A DNA stretch of 64,000 nucleotides, from assembly GCA_050486545.1 (NCBI GenBank), contig JBJHDM010000008.1:1-64000 (forward strand), read 5' to 3'. Made by a program: the position numbers and the translations under genes. Source of the DNA: DAOMNN01 sp050486545. GTDB taxonomy: Bacteria > Pseudomonadota > Gammaproteobacteria > Burkholderiales > Rhodocyclaceae. Within the stretch, counting starts at the first letter, position 1, and each line of letters starts with the position of its first letter. Shown here piece by piece: positions 24,954-38,174 of the stretch. The notes beneath the pieces are model-generated. The model was not told the DNA's origin and did not search any database. It saw only the letters and a program-made list of their open reading frames with translations.

Positions 24954-26417
24954 TCAACGCGGAAGCAGACTCTCGCCCATCAGGAACTCATCCACGGCAC
25001 GGGCACACTGACGCCCTTCCCGGATCGCCCACACGACCAGCGACTGTCCGCGCCGCATGTCACCTGCCGCGAACACGCCGGGCACATTGGTCGCGTAGCA
25101 GCCCTCGCCGTCGGTGGTCGCCATCGCGTTGCCGCGGGGATCCTTGTCAACCCCGAAGGCCTCGAGCACACTGCCGACCGGGTTCGTGAAACCCATCGCG
25201 AACAACACCAGGTCTGCCTTGAGGTCGAACTCCGAACCCGGCACCTCGCTCATGCGCCCGTCCTTCCAGTCGAGCCGTATCGCGCGCAGGCCGGTGACCT
25301 TGCCGTTCTCGCCGAAAAACTCCTTGGTGGCCACGGAAAAGTCGCGCTCGCACCCTTCCTCGTGCGAACTGGAGGTGCGCAGCTTGATCGGCCAGTACGG
25401 CCAGGTCAGCAGCTTGTTCTCGCGTTCCGGGGGCATCGGCATCAGCTCGAACTGGGTGACCGAGGCCGCGCCGTGGCGGTTGGACGTGCCGACACAGTCC
25501 GAGCCGGTGTCGCCACCGCCGATCACGACCACGTGCTTTCCGGTGGCCGAAATCGGATTCGGACTGCCACCCGCGACCTCCTTGTTCTGCGGGATCAGAA
25601 ACTCGAGCGCAAAGTGAATGCCGTCGAGTTCGCGGCCCGGTACCGGCAAGTCGCGGGGCACCTCGGCGCCACCGGCCAGCACGACTGCATCGAACTGCTT
25701 GCGGAGGGACTCCGCACCGATGACCTCGGCCGCATCGGAGGCGACGCCCGGCGGAAGATCCTCGGGGCCGATCAGCACCCCCGGACGGAAGCGCACCCCC
25801 TCGGCCTCCATCTGCTCGATGCGGCGGTCGATGAGATTCTTTTCCATCTTGAAGTCGGGGATGCCATAGCGCAGCAAACCGCCGATGAGGTCGCTCTTCT
25901 CGAACACGGTCACGTCGTGGCCGGCGCGCGCCAGTTGCTGGGCCGCCGCAAGCCCGGCCGGCCCCGATCCGACGATCGCGATCTTCTTTCCGGTCCTGGA
26001 ACGCGGCGGCTGCGGCTGCACCCAGCCCTCCTCCCAAGCCTTGTCGATGATCGCATGCTCGATCGACTTGATCCCGACCGGATCGGTATTGAGGTTGAGC
26101 GTGCACGCCTCTTCACACGGCGCCGGGCAGATGCGGCCGGTGAACTCGGGGAAGTTGTTCGTCGAGTGCAGGATCTCGATCGCTTCGCGCCACTGCTGGC
26201 GATAGACGAGATCGTTCCAGTCCGGGATGACGTTATTGACCGGGCAGCCGTTGTTGCAGAAGGGGATGCCGCAATCCATGCACCGTGCACCCTGGATCGC
26301 GGCCTCTTCGTCGGTCAGACGCAGCACGAACTCCTTGTAGCGCTTCACCCGCTCCGGCACCGGCTCGTAGGCCTCGGACAGGCGCTGATACTCCAGAAAT
26401 CCCGTGGGCTTTCCCAT
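24954..26417 (-). CDS. gltD: Glutamate synthase (NADPH) small subunit
   Basis: The 487-residue flavoprotein passes electrons from NADPH to the large subunit. Near the N-terminus the cysteine-rich segment CMDCGIPFCNNGCPVNN binds an Fe-S cluster, followed by a second set in GRICPAPCEEACTLN. The FAD-binding motif is IVGSGPAGLAAAQQLARAG, the NADPH-binding motif is VVVIGGGDTGSDCVG, and the C-terminal FAD segment is GVFAAGDMRRGQSLVVWAI. It starts two bases after the gltB stop, with GGAGG upstream, so the two are co-transcribed and made in stoichiometric amounts. Confidence 0.97.
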   Translation of the reverse strand: MGKPTGFLEYQRLSEAYEPVPERVKRYKEFVLRLTDEEAAIQGARCMDCGIPFCNNGCPVNNVIPDWNDLVYRQQWREAIEILHSTNNFPEFTGRICPAPCEEACTLNLNTDPVGIKSIEHAIIDKAWEEGWVQPQPPRSRTGKKIAIVGSGPAGLAAAQQLARAGHDVTVFEKSDLIGGLLRYGIPDFKMEKNLIDRRIEQMEAEGVRFRPGVLIGPEDLPPGVASDAAEVIGAESLRKQFDAVVLAGGAEVPRDLPVPGRELDGIHFALEFLIPQNKEVAGGSPNPISATGKHVVVIGGGDTGSDCVGTSNRHGAASVTQFELMPMPPERENKLLTWPYWPIKLRTSSSHEEGCERDFSVATKEFFGENGKVTGLRAIRLDWKDGRMSEVPGSEFDLKADLVLFAMGFTNPVGSVLEAFGVDKDPRGNAMATTDGEGCYATNVPGVFAAGDMRRGQSLVVWAIREGRQCARAVDEFLMGESLLPR

Positions 26418-26419
26418 GG

Positions 26420-31093
<4,674 letters not shown>

Positions 31094-31173
31094 CACGATC
31101 ATCCTCGACACTTGGTTTGGCCGGAATGCTCCGGCGTGAAACGTGCGGCAAAAAAACGGCACCCGGCGGATTA

Positions 31174-31190
31174 AGCAAAAACCGCACCAA
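31174..31190 (-). promoter_or_regulatory. Sigma-54 (RpoN) promoter of gltBD
   Basis: Read on the minus strand, TTGGTGCGGTTTTTGCT matches the -24/-12 consensus YTGGCACGN4TTGCW at its invariant positions: GG and GC are separated by exactly 10 bases, and TTGCT is perfect. Transcription would begin near 31163, giving a leader of about 70 bases before the gltB ATG. Confidence 0.65.
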
Positions 31191-31470
31191 GGAAGTGCGA
31201 AAGCCGAAAAAAGACCGGGGCGCTCCGTGTCGGCACGAGGTCGACAGTCGCCCGACAGGGCACCCGCCTGGCTGTCGGACGGCGGGATTTATCAATATAC
31301 GCGCGCTAAATCGACGATTCAATCCTGGGCGGAGAAGGGCGAGCGACGCGGCACCCGGCCTGCACGCAATCGATGACGCGACGGATGGTCGGCCCATGGC
31401 GAGACGGCTGTGCGGGCGTTCCAATCATTGGCACAATCCCTGGAGAGCCTGCAAGGCGGTTGGTGGGGTA

Positions 31471-31503
31471 CCGCACCAACCAGGTGCGCGCCAATGTGGT
31501 GCA
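31471..31503. promoter_or_regulatory. Two overlapping NtrC-like binding sites
   Basis: Site 1, CGCACC-AACCA-GGTGCG, is a perfect dyad matching 10 of 12 arm bases of the NtrC consensus TGCACCN5GGTGCA. Site 2, CGCGCC-AATGT-GGTGCA, matches 10 of 12. Their centres are 15 bases apart and lie about 320-330 bases upstream of the predicted sigma-54 start, a workable enhancer position. Confidence 0.55.
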
Positions 31504-31559
31504 ACCCGCGCGAAGACCGCCCCGTTGTGGTGCGAGCGTCGCTGGCTCGACGTGACCGC

Positions 31560-32684
31560 TCAGCCGATCTCGCCGACGGCGAACAGCCGGCGATGCTCCT
31601 TGATCGCATAGCGATCCGTCATGCCCGCGATGTAATCGGCGATCGCGCGGGGCTTGTCGCTTCGGCTGCGTTCCTGGTACTGGGGCGGGAGCAGCCGCGG
31701 ATCGGACATGAAGGCCTCGAACAGGTCGCCGATGATGCGCTGGGCCTTGTTGGTCATCCGCAAGACCTGATAGTGCCAATAGAGATGATCGCGCAGGAAG
31801 CGCTTCAACTCCTTGAGTCGTGGGAGGAGTTCTTCGGAATACGCGACCAGTGCCGGCGCCCGCCGCACTTCCTCCAGATTCGACACCCCCGATGTGGCGA
31901 TGTTCGCGCGGGTCTGCTCGATCAGGTCGAGCGCCATCGTGTTGATCATGCGCCGAATGGTCTCGTGGATGAGCTTGCGCCCCGACAGCCCGGGCCACGC
32001 CGCTTCCACTTCACGTCGCTTCGCGTCGAAGATCGGGACGCCTTCGAGTTGCTCCAGCGTGATCAATCCCGAGCGCAGGCCGTCGTCGACGTCGTGGTTG
32101 TTGTAGGCGATCTCGTCGGCGAGGTTGGCCAGTTGGGCCTCGAGCGAGGGCTGGAGCCCTTCGAGGAAGCGCTGCCCCAACTCGCCGAGTTGCTCCGCAT
32201 TGGTGCGCGAGCAATGCTTCAGCACCCCTTCTCGCGTCTCGTAGGTCAGGTTCAGGCCGCTGAAGGCGGCATAATGCTCTTCGAGCAGGTCGACGGTGCG
32301 CAAGGACTGGAGATTGTGCTCGAAGCCGCCATAGGATTTCATGCACTTGTTCAGTGCATCCTGTCCAGCATGGCCGAACGGGGTATGTCCAAGATCGTGC
32401 GCGAGCGCGATCGCTTCCGCGAGATCCTCGTTCAACCCCAGCACGCGCGCCACGCCCCGACTGAGCTGGGCGACCTCGATGCTGTGGGTCAGACGCGTGC
32501 GGAACAGATCGCCCTCGTGGTTCACGAATACCTGGGTCTTGTATTCGAGCCGGCGGAATGCGGTCGAATGCACGATGCGGTCACGGTCACGCTGGAACTC
32601 CGTGCGGATGCCGGCCGATGGCTCCGCGTGCACCCGTCCGCGCGAGTTGCTTTCACTGACTGCGTACGGGGCGAGCGCGATCAT
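31560..32684 (-). CDS. dgt: Deoxyguanosinetriphosphate triphosphohydrolase-like HD protein
   Basis: The 374-residue protein belongs to the dGTPase-like HD hydrolases, which cleave dNTPs to deoxynucleoside and triphosphate. The HD-domain metal ligands are visible in RTRLTHSIEVAQ (His), AHDLGHTPFGHAG (His-Asp) and NLADEIAYNNHDVDDGL (Asp). The length suits the shorter, E. coli-Dgt-like-2 branch, in which allosteric dNTP activation is common. The start MIALAPYAVSESNSRGR is chosen because it overlaps the aroB stop as ATGA and begins family homology; a 56-residue longer frame has none. It follows aroB on the same strand, an arrangement frequent in betaproteobacteria. Confidence 0.92.
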   Translation of the reverse strand: MIALAPYAVSESNSRGRVHAEPSAGIRTEFQRDRDRIVHSTAFRRLEYKTQVFVNHEGDLFRTRLTHSIEVAQLSRGVARVLGLNEDLAEAIALAHDLGHTPFGHAGQDALNKCMKSYGGFEHNLQSLRTVDLLEEHYAAFSGLNLTYETREGVLKHCSRTNAEQLGELGQRFLEGLQPSLEAQLANLADEIAYNNHDVDDGLRSGLITLEQLEGVPIFDAKRREVEAAWPGLSGRKLIHETIRRMINTMALDLIEQTRANIATSGVSNLEEVRRAPALVAYSEELLPRLKELKRFLRDHLYWHYQVLRMTNKAQRIIGDLFEAFMSDPRLLPPQYQERSRSDKPRAIADYIAGMTDRYAIKEHRRLFAVGEIG

Positions 32685-33766
32685 GCGCTGCAAGCCTGGA
32701 TCGATGCGGAGATCTCTTCCGGAGTCGCGTCCGCGCTGATCACAGCGTCGCCGATGGCGCGCACGAGAATCAGGCGAAGCTGTCCCGCCTCGACCTTCTT
32801 GTCGCTCGCCATGAGGTCGAGATAGCGGTCCACGGCGAGTCCCGGGCCGCACACCGGCAGGCGCGCGCGCGCGAGCAGCGTGCGGATCCGCGTGACCTCA
32901 CCCTCGCCGAGCCAACCCATGCGCCGCGACAGCTCGGCCGCCATGACCATGCCGACCGCAACCGCCTCGCCGTGCAACCAGGCGCCGTAGCCCATCCCGG
33001 TCTCGATCGCATGTCCGAATGTGTGCCCGAGATTGAGAAGTGCGCGCACCCCTTGCTCGGTCTCGTCCGCGGCAACGATCTCTGCCTTGTTCGCGCAGGA
33101 GCGCTCGATCGCGTAGGCAAGCGCGTCGCCATCGCGCTCGAGCAGCCGTTCAACGTTGGCTTCGAGCCACTCGAAGAACCTTCGGTCACGGATCACGCCG
33201 TATTTGACGACTTCGGCCAATCCTGCGCTGAGTTCGCGATCCGGCAGTGTGTCGAGGGTGGCAATGTCGGCCAACACCAGCTTCGGCTGGTAGAACGCAC
33301 CGATCATGTTCTTGCCAAGCGGGTGGTTGATCGCAGTCTTGCCGCCGACCGAGGAGTCGACCTGCGACAGCAGCGTCGTGGGGATCTGCACGAAGGGCAT
33401 GCCGCGTTGGAAGGTGGCTGCGGCGAAACCGCCCATGTCGCCGACCACTCCTCCGCCTAGCGCGATCAGGGTCGTCGAGCGTTCGCATCGTTCGCGTAGC
33501 AGCGCGTCGTAGATTCGGTTGAGCGTCTGCCAGTCCTTGTGCGCCTCACCGTCCGGGAGCACGACCGTGGTCAGCTTGATGCCCGCGTCCGCCAGCCCGC
33601 CGGCCAACCGCTCAAGATACAGCGGACCCACGACATCGTTCGTCACGATCGCGGCACGGGATGTTCGGAGCGTCGCGGTCAGAAGTGAGGGATCGTCGAG
33701 CAAACCGCGGCCGATATGAATCGGATACGAACGGTCACCCAGGGCCAGATTCAGTGTGCGCATCAT
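32681..33766 (-). CDS. aroB: 3-dehydroquinate synthase
   Basis: The 361-residue enzyme converts DAHP to 3-dehydroquinate in the shikimate pathway, using NAD+ and a divalent metal. The NAD-binding signature is LIALGGGVVGDMGGFAAATF, the segment QIPTTLLSQVDSSVGGKTAI is intact, and the zinc ligands are in LAEVVKYGVI (Glu), NLGHTFGHAIE (His) and WLHGEAVAVGM (His). GGAAC precedes tandem ATG codons, so the start may be either one. The start overlaps the 3' end of aroK by 32 bases, and the stop overlaps dgt, indicating a tightly coupled operon. Confidence 0.97.
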   Translation of the reverse strand: MMRTLNLALGDRSYPIHIGRGLLDDPSLLTATLRTSRAAIVTNDVVGPLYLERLAGGLADAGIKLTTVVLPDGEAHKDWQTLNRIYDALLRERCERSTTLIALGGGVVGDMGGFAAATFQRGMPFVQIPTTLLSQVDSSVGGKTAINHPLGKNMIGAFYQPKLVLADIATLDTLPDRELSAGLAEVVKYGVIRDRRFFEWLEANVERLLERDGDALAYAIERSCANKAEIVAADETEQGVRALLNLGHTFGHAIETGMGYGAWLHGEAVAVGMVMAAELSRRMGWLGEGEVTRIRTLLARARLPVCGPGLAVDRYLDLMASDKKVEAGQLRLILVRAIGDAVISADATPEEISASIQACSA

Positions 33767-34313
33767 TGTTCCGGTACGCCTCGAGGGCTTTTTCGATCTG
33801 CCGGACCATCATCCCGGCATTGCCTCGTCCCCCGTCGATGACGATATCGGCCACCTCCCGGTACAAGGGATCGCGCTCACGGTAGAGCGACTCGATCCGC
33901 TCCTTCGGATTCGCGACCTGAAGCAGTGGGCGATTGCGGTCGTGGCGTGTCCGCTCGTAAAGCACTTTCGGGGGGACGTTCAGGTAGACGACGATACCAC
34001 GTTGCGACAGGAGACTCCGGTTCGCAGCCGCGAGCACGATTCCGCCGCCTGTCGCCAGAACGATACCGGGATCCTCCGTGAGTTCGTCGAGCAACTGCGA
34101 CTCCCGGCGGCGAAAGCCTTCTTCGCCTTCGATCTCGAAAATGGTCGTTACAGTGACGCCGGTACGCGCCTGCAGTTCGTGATCGCAGTCGACGAAACGC
34201 AGCCCATGGCGTCTCGCATACTCGCGCCCGACGGTGGTCTTGCCCGCGCCCATCATCCCGACGAGGATGAGGGGCGCGGACGGCCGCGCCGTGCGGATCC
34301 CGTCCTTCTTCAA
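33735..34313 (-). CDS. aroK: Shikimate kinase
   Basis: The 192-residue enzyme phosphorylates shikimate with ATP. It has the P-loop GMMGAGKTTVGREYAR, the substrate-binding DCDHELQARTG, FRRRES (shikimate-binding Arg), ATGGGIVL and the lid Arg in RHDRNRPLLQ. The C-terminal tail ENNDAH-like extension encoded in the aroB overlap is slightly longer than average. It lies 20 bases downstream of pilQ on the same strand. The pilMNOPQ-aroKB order is widely conserved in beta- and gammaproteobacteria. Confidence 0.96.
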   Translation of the reverse strand: MKKDGIRTARPSAPLILVGMMGAGKTTVGREYARRHGLRFVDCDHELQARTGVTVTTIFEIEGEEGFRRRESQLLDELTEDPGIVLATGGGIVLAAANRSLLSQRGIVVYLNVPPKVLYERTRHDRNRPLLQVANPKERIESLYRERDPLYREVADIVIDGGRGNAGMMVRQIEKALEAYRNNDAHTESGPG

Positions 34314-34332
34314 GCAATCAGCCCGTCACGAA

Positions 34333-36426
34333 TCAACGCAGGGTCAGCGATTCGGTGACGATTCTCGGCGTAATGAAGACGAGAAGCTCCTTGCGGTTGG
34401 AGACGATCCGGTTGTTGCGGAACAAGGGACCAACCACCGGCATCTCGCCGAGGAACGGCACCCGTGCGGTCGCATTCGTTTCCTCTTCCTCGTAGATGCC
34501 ACCGATCACGACCGTTCCGCCATTCTCGACCAGCACTTCGGTCTCGACGTTCTTGGTATCGATCGCCGGCTCGCTGAAGCCGGGCAGGAACTGCGGACGG
34601 TCCTTGTTGACCTGCACCATCAGCTGGACACGGCCATCAGGGGTAATCTGCGGCCGTACGCGCAGCGACAGGACCGCCTTCTTGAACTCGACGCTGGTCG
34701 CCCCCGAGCTGGTCTCCTTGCGGTACGGGATCTCGGTCCCCTGTTCGATCGAGGCTTCGACCTGGTTGGCGGTCAGCACGCGCGGGCTGGAAACCACGCG
34801 CCCGCGACCGTCGGTTTCCAGGGCCGCGAGTTCGAGATTCAGGAAGCGCGTGGATGCGCTGTTGAAGAGGCTCAGGTTGAGCGTCGAGAAGGTGGCCACC
34901 GGCGTGGCACCGCCACTGGTGAAACCGCTGCCGGTCAGGGCGCCGCCGCTGAACTGGCCGAGACCGATACGGGTGTTGCCCGTACCCGGGCCACGGCTCG
35001 ACCCGAGTGTCAGCCGCACGCCGAGATCCCGCGCGAAATCCTTATTGGCTTCGACGATCCGGGCCTCGATCAGCACTTGACGGGGCGCAATATCGATTTC
35101 CTGGACCAGGCGACGGATATCGTCCAGGCGAGAACCCACGTCGGTGACGAACAGCTTGTTGCTGCGATCGTCGAACACGACGCTGCCCCGCTGCGACAGC
35201 ACGGTCTGGTCACGGCTCCGCAGAAACTCGAAGATGTCGCGGGCCTGGTGGTAGTTGATCTGGAAGCTCTCGGTCTGGAGTGGCTCCAGATCACCGATCT
35301 GCGCCAGTGCCTCGAGTTGCATCTTCTCGCGTGCGGCCAACTCTTCACCCGGTGCGATCCAGATGACGTTGCCGGTCTTGCGCATGTCCAGGCCCTTGGC
35401 CTGCAGGATGATGTCCAGCGCCTGATCCCAGGGAACGTCCTTGAGCCGCAGGGTCAGGTTGCCCGTGACGGAGTCGCTGGTCACGATGTTGAAGTTCGTG
35501 AAATCCGCGATCACCTGAAGGACGGAGCGGACATCGATGTTCTGGAAGTTGAGCGAAAGCTTCTCACCCGCGTATTCGCCCCGCGCGGCGCCATGTACCA
35601 GGCGGCTCGGATCTTCGACGACACGACGGACTTCGAGCACGAACTGGGTATCGCTCTGATAGGCGTTGTGTTCCCACAAGCCGGTGGGCGAGACGACCAG
35701 GCGTACGTTGTCTCCTTGCGGCTGCGCCGTCATCATCGTGATCGGCGTACCGAAATCGGTTACGTCCGAGCGCCGGTGCAGGTGATCTGGCAAGGCGGTA
35801 TTGAGGAATTCGACGACCAGGTTCGGACCCTGCTGCCGGATGTCGATTCCGATGTCCGGACTGCCCAGTTGTACGACGATCCGCCCTTCGCCGTCCGCAC
35901 CGCGACGGAACTGGATGTCATGGACACTTTTCATTCCGGGGGTAACCGACGTCGGTGCCGCGAAGTTCGCCAGCGCCTCGGAAACCTGGGTCTTGGCCGT
36001 CGCGTCGCCCGCGACCGGCTGCAGGCTGATGATCACGTCACGGCCATCGAGACGCGTCTCGTACGGGGTGACCCGGGTCATGTTCAGTACGAGCCGGGTG
36101 CGATCTCCAGCCTGAACGATGTTGGCGCTGCGCACTTCGCCCTGGTTGATGCTCTGCTGCGTCCGTCCGAGTGCGTTGACCGTACCCGGGAAGTCGAAAG
36201 CGATCCGCGCCGGATTGGCAACGCTGAAGCTGGCCGGAGGGCTGGCAAGTGGCTCTTTCAGCGTCAGCCGGAGGAACACCACGCCGCCTTGCTCCGCGAC
36301 CTGGAAGTTCTCGATGCGGTTGCCCGCTTCCTGACCTGCCGACACCGCCTGTTGCGCGAAAACGGCAGGGGCGTATGCGACCAGCGCGACCACTGCCAAG
36401 AGCATCATCGTGATTTGTCGTTTCAT
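34333..36426 (-). CDS. pilQ: Type IV pilus secretin PilQ
   Basis: The ~697-residue protein forms the outer-membrane channel through which the pilus passes. A signal peptide (MKRQITMMLLAVVALVAYA, cleaved after FA) is followed by two AMIN peptidoglycan-binding domains (residues ~40-280), N0/N1 secretin domains (LSLNFQNIDVRSVLQVIADF, then ITYHQ-like NYHQARDIFEFLRS), and the C-terminal secretin beta-barrel with VEASIEQGTEIPYRKE and NGGTVVIGGIYEEEE. GGAG lies before tandem ATGs; a frame 24 residues longer exists without a signal peptide. It is the last gene of pilMNOPQ and is followed 19 bases later by aroK. Confidence 0.96.
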   Translation of the reverse strand: MKRQITMMLLAVVALVAYAPAVFAQQAVSAGQEAGNRIENFQVAEQGGVVFLRLTLKEPLASPPASFSVANPARIAFDFPGTVNALGRTQQSINQGEVRSANIVQAGDRTRLVLNMTRVTPYETRLDGRDVIISLQPVAGDATAKTQVSEALANFAAPTSVTPGMKSVHDIQFRRGADGEGRIVVQLGSPDIGIDIRQQGPNLVVEFLNTALPDHLHRRSDVTDFGTPITMMTAQPQGDNVRLVVSPTGLWEHNAYQSDTQFVLEVRRVVEDPSRLVHGAARGEYAGEKLSLNFQNIDVRSVLQVIADFTNFNIVTSDSVTGNLTLRLKDVPWDQALDIILQAKGLDMRKTGNVIWIAPGEELAAREKMQLEALAQIGDLEPLQTESFQINYHQARDIFEFLRSRDQTVLSQRGSVVFDDRSNKLFVTDVGSRLDDIRRLVQEIDIAPRQVLIEARIVEANKDFARDLGVRLTLGSSRGPGTGNTRIGLGQFSGGALTGSGFTSGGATPVATFSTLNLSLFNSASTRFLNLELAALETDGRGRVVSSPRVLTANQVEASIEQGTEIPYRKETSSGATSVEFKKAVLSLRVRPQITPDGRVQLMVQVNKDRPQFLPGFSEPAIDTKNVETEVLVENGGTVVIGGIYEEEETNATARVPFLGEMPVVGPLFRNNRIVSNRKELLVFITPRIVTESLTLR

Positions 36427-36436
36427 CATCTTACTC

Positions 36437-36934
36437 CTACCGCTCCTGCAACAGCAGCGTGCTGGTGCGCTCGACCCAGTCGCCGTCCATGTCTTCAACG
36501 ATTTCCTTCAGGGTGATCTCGGTTTCGCTGATGTCGGTCACCAGTCCGTGGTCGAGCCCCATGTAGTTGCCAACCCGGACCTGATGAATCGTCCTGTCGA
36601 CCCGCACCAACGCCTGGACGACATCCTCCTGCATCAGCACGCCGACCATTGCCACCGACTCGAGCGGGTAGGACTCGAGGGGTTCCCTCTGGCGGGTCAG
36701 ATCGGGCCCGCCCGACGCGACCCGTGCCTCGGGCACGATGCGTGAGGCCGCAAAGGGTTCGACGTAGGCGTTCGCATCGTAGCTCACCGCCTCGAACGGC
36801 TTGACCTCCGGCAACGGATCGACCCGACCGGAAAGGCCGCGCTCCTGCTGCGCCATCCAGGCACGGATATCCTCTTCCTCGGCCGAGCAGGCCACGAGTA
36901 CGAAGGCGCACATCGGAATCAGTAGGCGCTTCAT
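36437..36934 (-). CDS. pilP: Type IV pilus lipoprotein PilP
   Basis: The ~165-residue protein is an inner-membrane lipoprotein: the signal sequence ends with the lipobox LVAC, giving Cys as the mature first residue. A low-complexity linker follows (EVKPFEAVSYDANAYVEPFA), then the compact beta-domain typical of PilP with VAMVGVLMQEDVVQALVRV and QVRVGNYMGLDHG. PilP links the PilN-PilO dimer to PilQ. Start codons GTG 36943, ATG 36940 and ATG 36934 are all possible; the last has AGGTG at good spacing. The gene begins beside the pilO stop and ends 10 bases before the pilQ start. Confidence 0.93.
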   Translation of the reverse strand: MKRLLIPMCAFVLVACSAEEEDIRAWMAQQERGLSGRVDPLPEVKPFEAVSYDANAYVEPFAASRIVPEARVASGGPDLTRQREPLESYPLESVAMVGVLMQEDVVQALVRVDRTIHQVRVGNYMGLDHGLVTDISETEITLKEIVEDMDGDWVERTSTLLLQER

Positions 36935-36939
36935 GTCCA

Positions 36940-37608
36940 TCACCTGCGTCTCTGTTGCTGGGCGGCCTGGGCCCGCTGGCGCTGCTGGGCGAGTTCTTCC
37001 TCGTCCAGGTAGCGATACGTGATCGCGCGACCGTCGAGCCTCAGGACCTCGCCCTGTTTTTCCAGGGAGATATTGCTCAAGGTCACGATGCGGGGCATCT
37101 TGGCCACGTCGCTCGCGAACTGCCCAAGATCGTGATACGCGCCCACGACCCGGATCTCGATCGGCATCTCGGCGTAGAAATCGCGGGTCACGTCGGAACC
37201 GGGCTTGAACAGCTCGAATTGCAGTCCGCGGCCCAAGCCCGCCTGGTTGATGTCCGACAGCAACGAGTCCATCTCCGCGCGGTTCGGGAGTTGCTTGAGC
37301 AAGGCGCCGAACTGACGGTCCGTCTCGGCAAGCTGCCGACGGTATTCCTCGAGGTTGACGGCCTGGCGCTTCTTCGAGACCCAGTCCTGCTTGAGTTGAA
37401 CCTCTTCGGCCTGCCGGCGTTCGAGCAATTCGACCTGATCACGCCAATGGAACCACCACACCAGCGCCACGGTGACGACCAGCAAGGCGATGAATACCGC
37501 AACCCGGGGCGCTGCAGGCCACATCCCGGGATCATTGGGATCCAGCCCCCGGAAATCGTCGGCGAGCCGTTGCATGTCGAACTTCCTGGCCTTGTTCTGC
37601 CCGATCAT
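36940..37608 (-). CDS. pilO: Type IV pilus inner-membrane protein PilO
   Basis: The 222-residue protein has a cytoplasmic N-terminus, a single membrane span at residues ~35-52 (VAVFIALLVVTVALVWWF), a periplasmic coiled coil (VELLERRQAEEVQLKQDWVS) and a ferredoxin-like domain containing MPIEIRVVGAYHDLGQFASD. It forms a heterodimer with PilN. The C-terminus is unusually rich in Gln and Arg (QQRQRAQAAQQQRRR). The start overlaps the pilN stop by four bases. Confidence 0.95.
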   Translation of the reverse strand: MIGQNKARKFDMQRLADDFRGLDPNDPGMWPAAPRVAVFIALLVVTVALVWWFHWRDQVELLERRQAEEVQLKQDWVSKKRQAVNLEEYRRQLAETDRQFGALLKQLPNRAEMDSLLSDINQAGLGRGLQFELFKPGSDVTRDFYAEMPIEIRVVGAYHDLGQFASDVAKMPRIVTLSNISLEKQGEVLRLDGRAITYRYLDEEELAQQRQRAQAAQQQRRR

Positions 37609-38174
37609 CGCCGCTCTCCGCTGTCGTTCTCCGCAGGACGCACAATGCTGATGTTGAGCGAGAACTGGCTCAAGCGGCGATTATTGACCGTTGCGGAGCG
37701 CACCTCGACCAATCCGGGTTGGGCCAGGTAGGGAGAGTCCTCGAGGCTACGCATCAGGTGTGAAACCCGCGCGTTGGACTGCGCATAGCCGGTCAGCAAG
37801 ACCCGCGAACCGGACTGGCGAATCGTATTCAGATGTACCCCTTCGGGCATGCGCCGAGCCAGTTCGTTGAACAGGTGGACCGTCTCCGAGCGGTTGCCCT
37901 GCAGCGACTCGATGACCTGCTTGCGCGCAAGCAAGGCCTCGATCTGGCTGCGCAGGCGCCGGATCTCGGCAATCTCCGTGTCCAGTTTCTTGATCTCGGC
38001 CTTGAGGAAGTCGTTCTTGCGCTCCTGGGCCTCGATGAACTGGGACATGTACGTATGCCCCGCGAAGCCGATCGCCAGACCGAGCACGATCATCAGCACC
38101 GACACCACGTAGAACTGTTGCCGGCGTTCACGGCGTTTTTGCTCCCGGTGCGGGAGCAGATTGATTCGGATCAT
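37605..38174 (-). CDS. pilN: Type IV pilus inner-membrane protein PilN
   Basis: The 189-residue protein starts MIRINLLPHREQKRRERRQQ; the conserved INLLPHRE segment binds cytoplasmic PilM. A membrane span (FYVVSVLMIVLGLAIGFAG) and a coiled coil (LKAEIKKLDTEIAEIRRLRS) follow, then the periplasmic domain with VHLNTIRQSGSRVLLTGYAQ. The start at MIRINLLP is chosen over a frame 10 residues longer. It overlaps the pilM stop by four bases and pilO by four, so the three are translationally coupled. Confidence 0.95.
   Translation of the reverse strand: MIRINLLPHREQKRRERRQQFYVVSVLMIVLGLAIGFAGHTYMSQFIEAQERKNDFLKAEIKKLDTEIAEIRRLRSQIEALLARKQVIESLQGNRSETVHLFNELARRMPEGVHLNTIRQSGSRVLLTGYAQSNARVSHLMRSLEDSPYLAQPGLVEVRSATVNNRRLSQFSLNISIVRPAENDSGERR

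Larger units (their letters stand above)
31094..31559 (-). other. Long gltB leader/regulatory region
   Basis: This 466-base stretch between gltB and the dgt stop has no supported gene. It holds a sigma-54-type promoter, two NtrC-like dyads, and a GC-rich inverted repeat CCGACAG...CTGTCGG near 31250 without a T-tract. The length is unusual for this tightly packed strand and fits an enhancer-controlled promoter that needs DNA looping. Confidence 0.6.

Noticed and set aside
31248..31275. Inverted repeat CCGACAG...CTGTCGG as a dgt terminator
   Set aside because: No T-tract follows on the minus strand and it is nearly 300 bases beyond the dgt stop; kept only as a note in the intergenic description.
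31428..31445. TTGGCACAATCCCTGG as a plus-strand sigma-54 promoter
   Set aside because: The -12 position reads GG instead of GC and no gene follows on the plus strand.
34234..36516. A 760-codon frame antisense to pilQ
   Set aside because: Same reason; pilQ on the minus strand has signal peptide, AMIN and secretin signatures.
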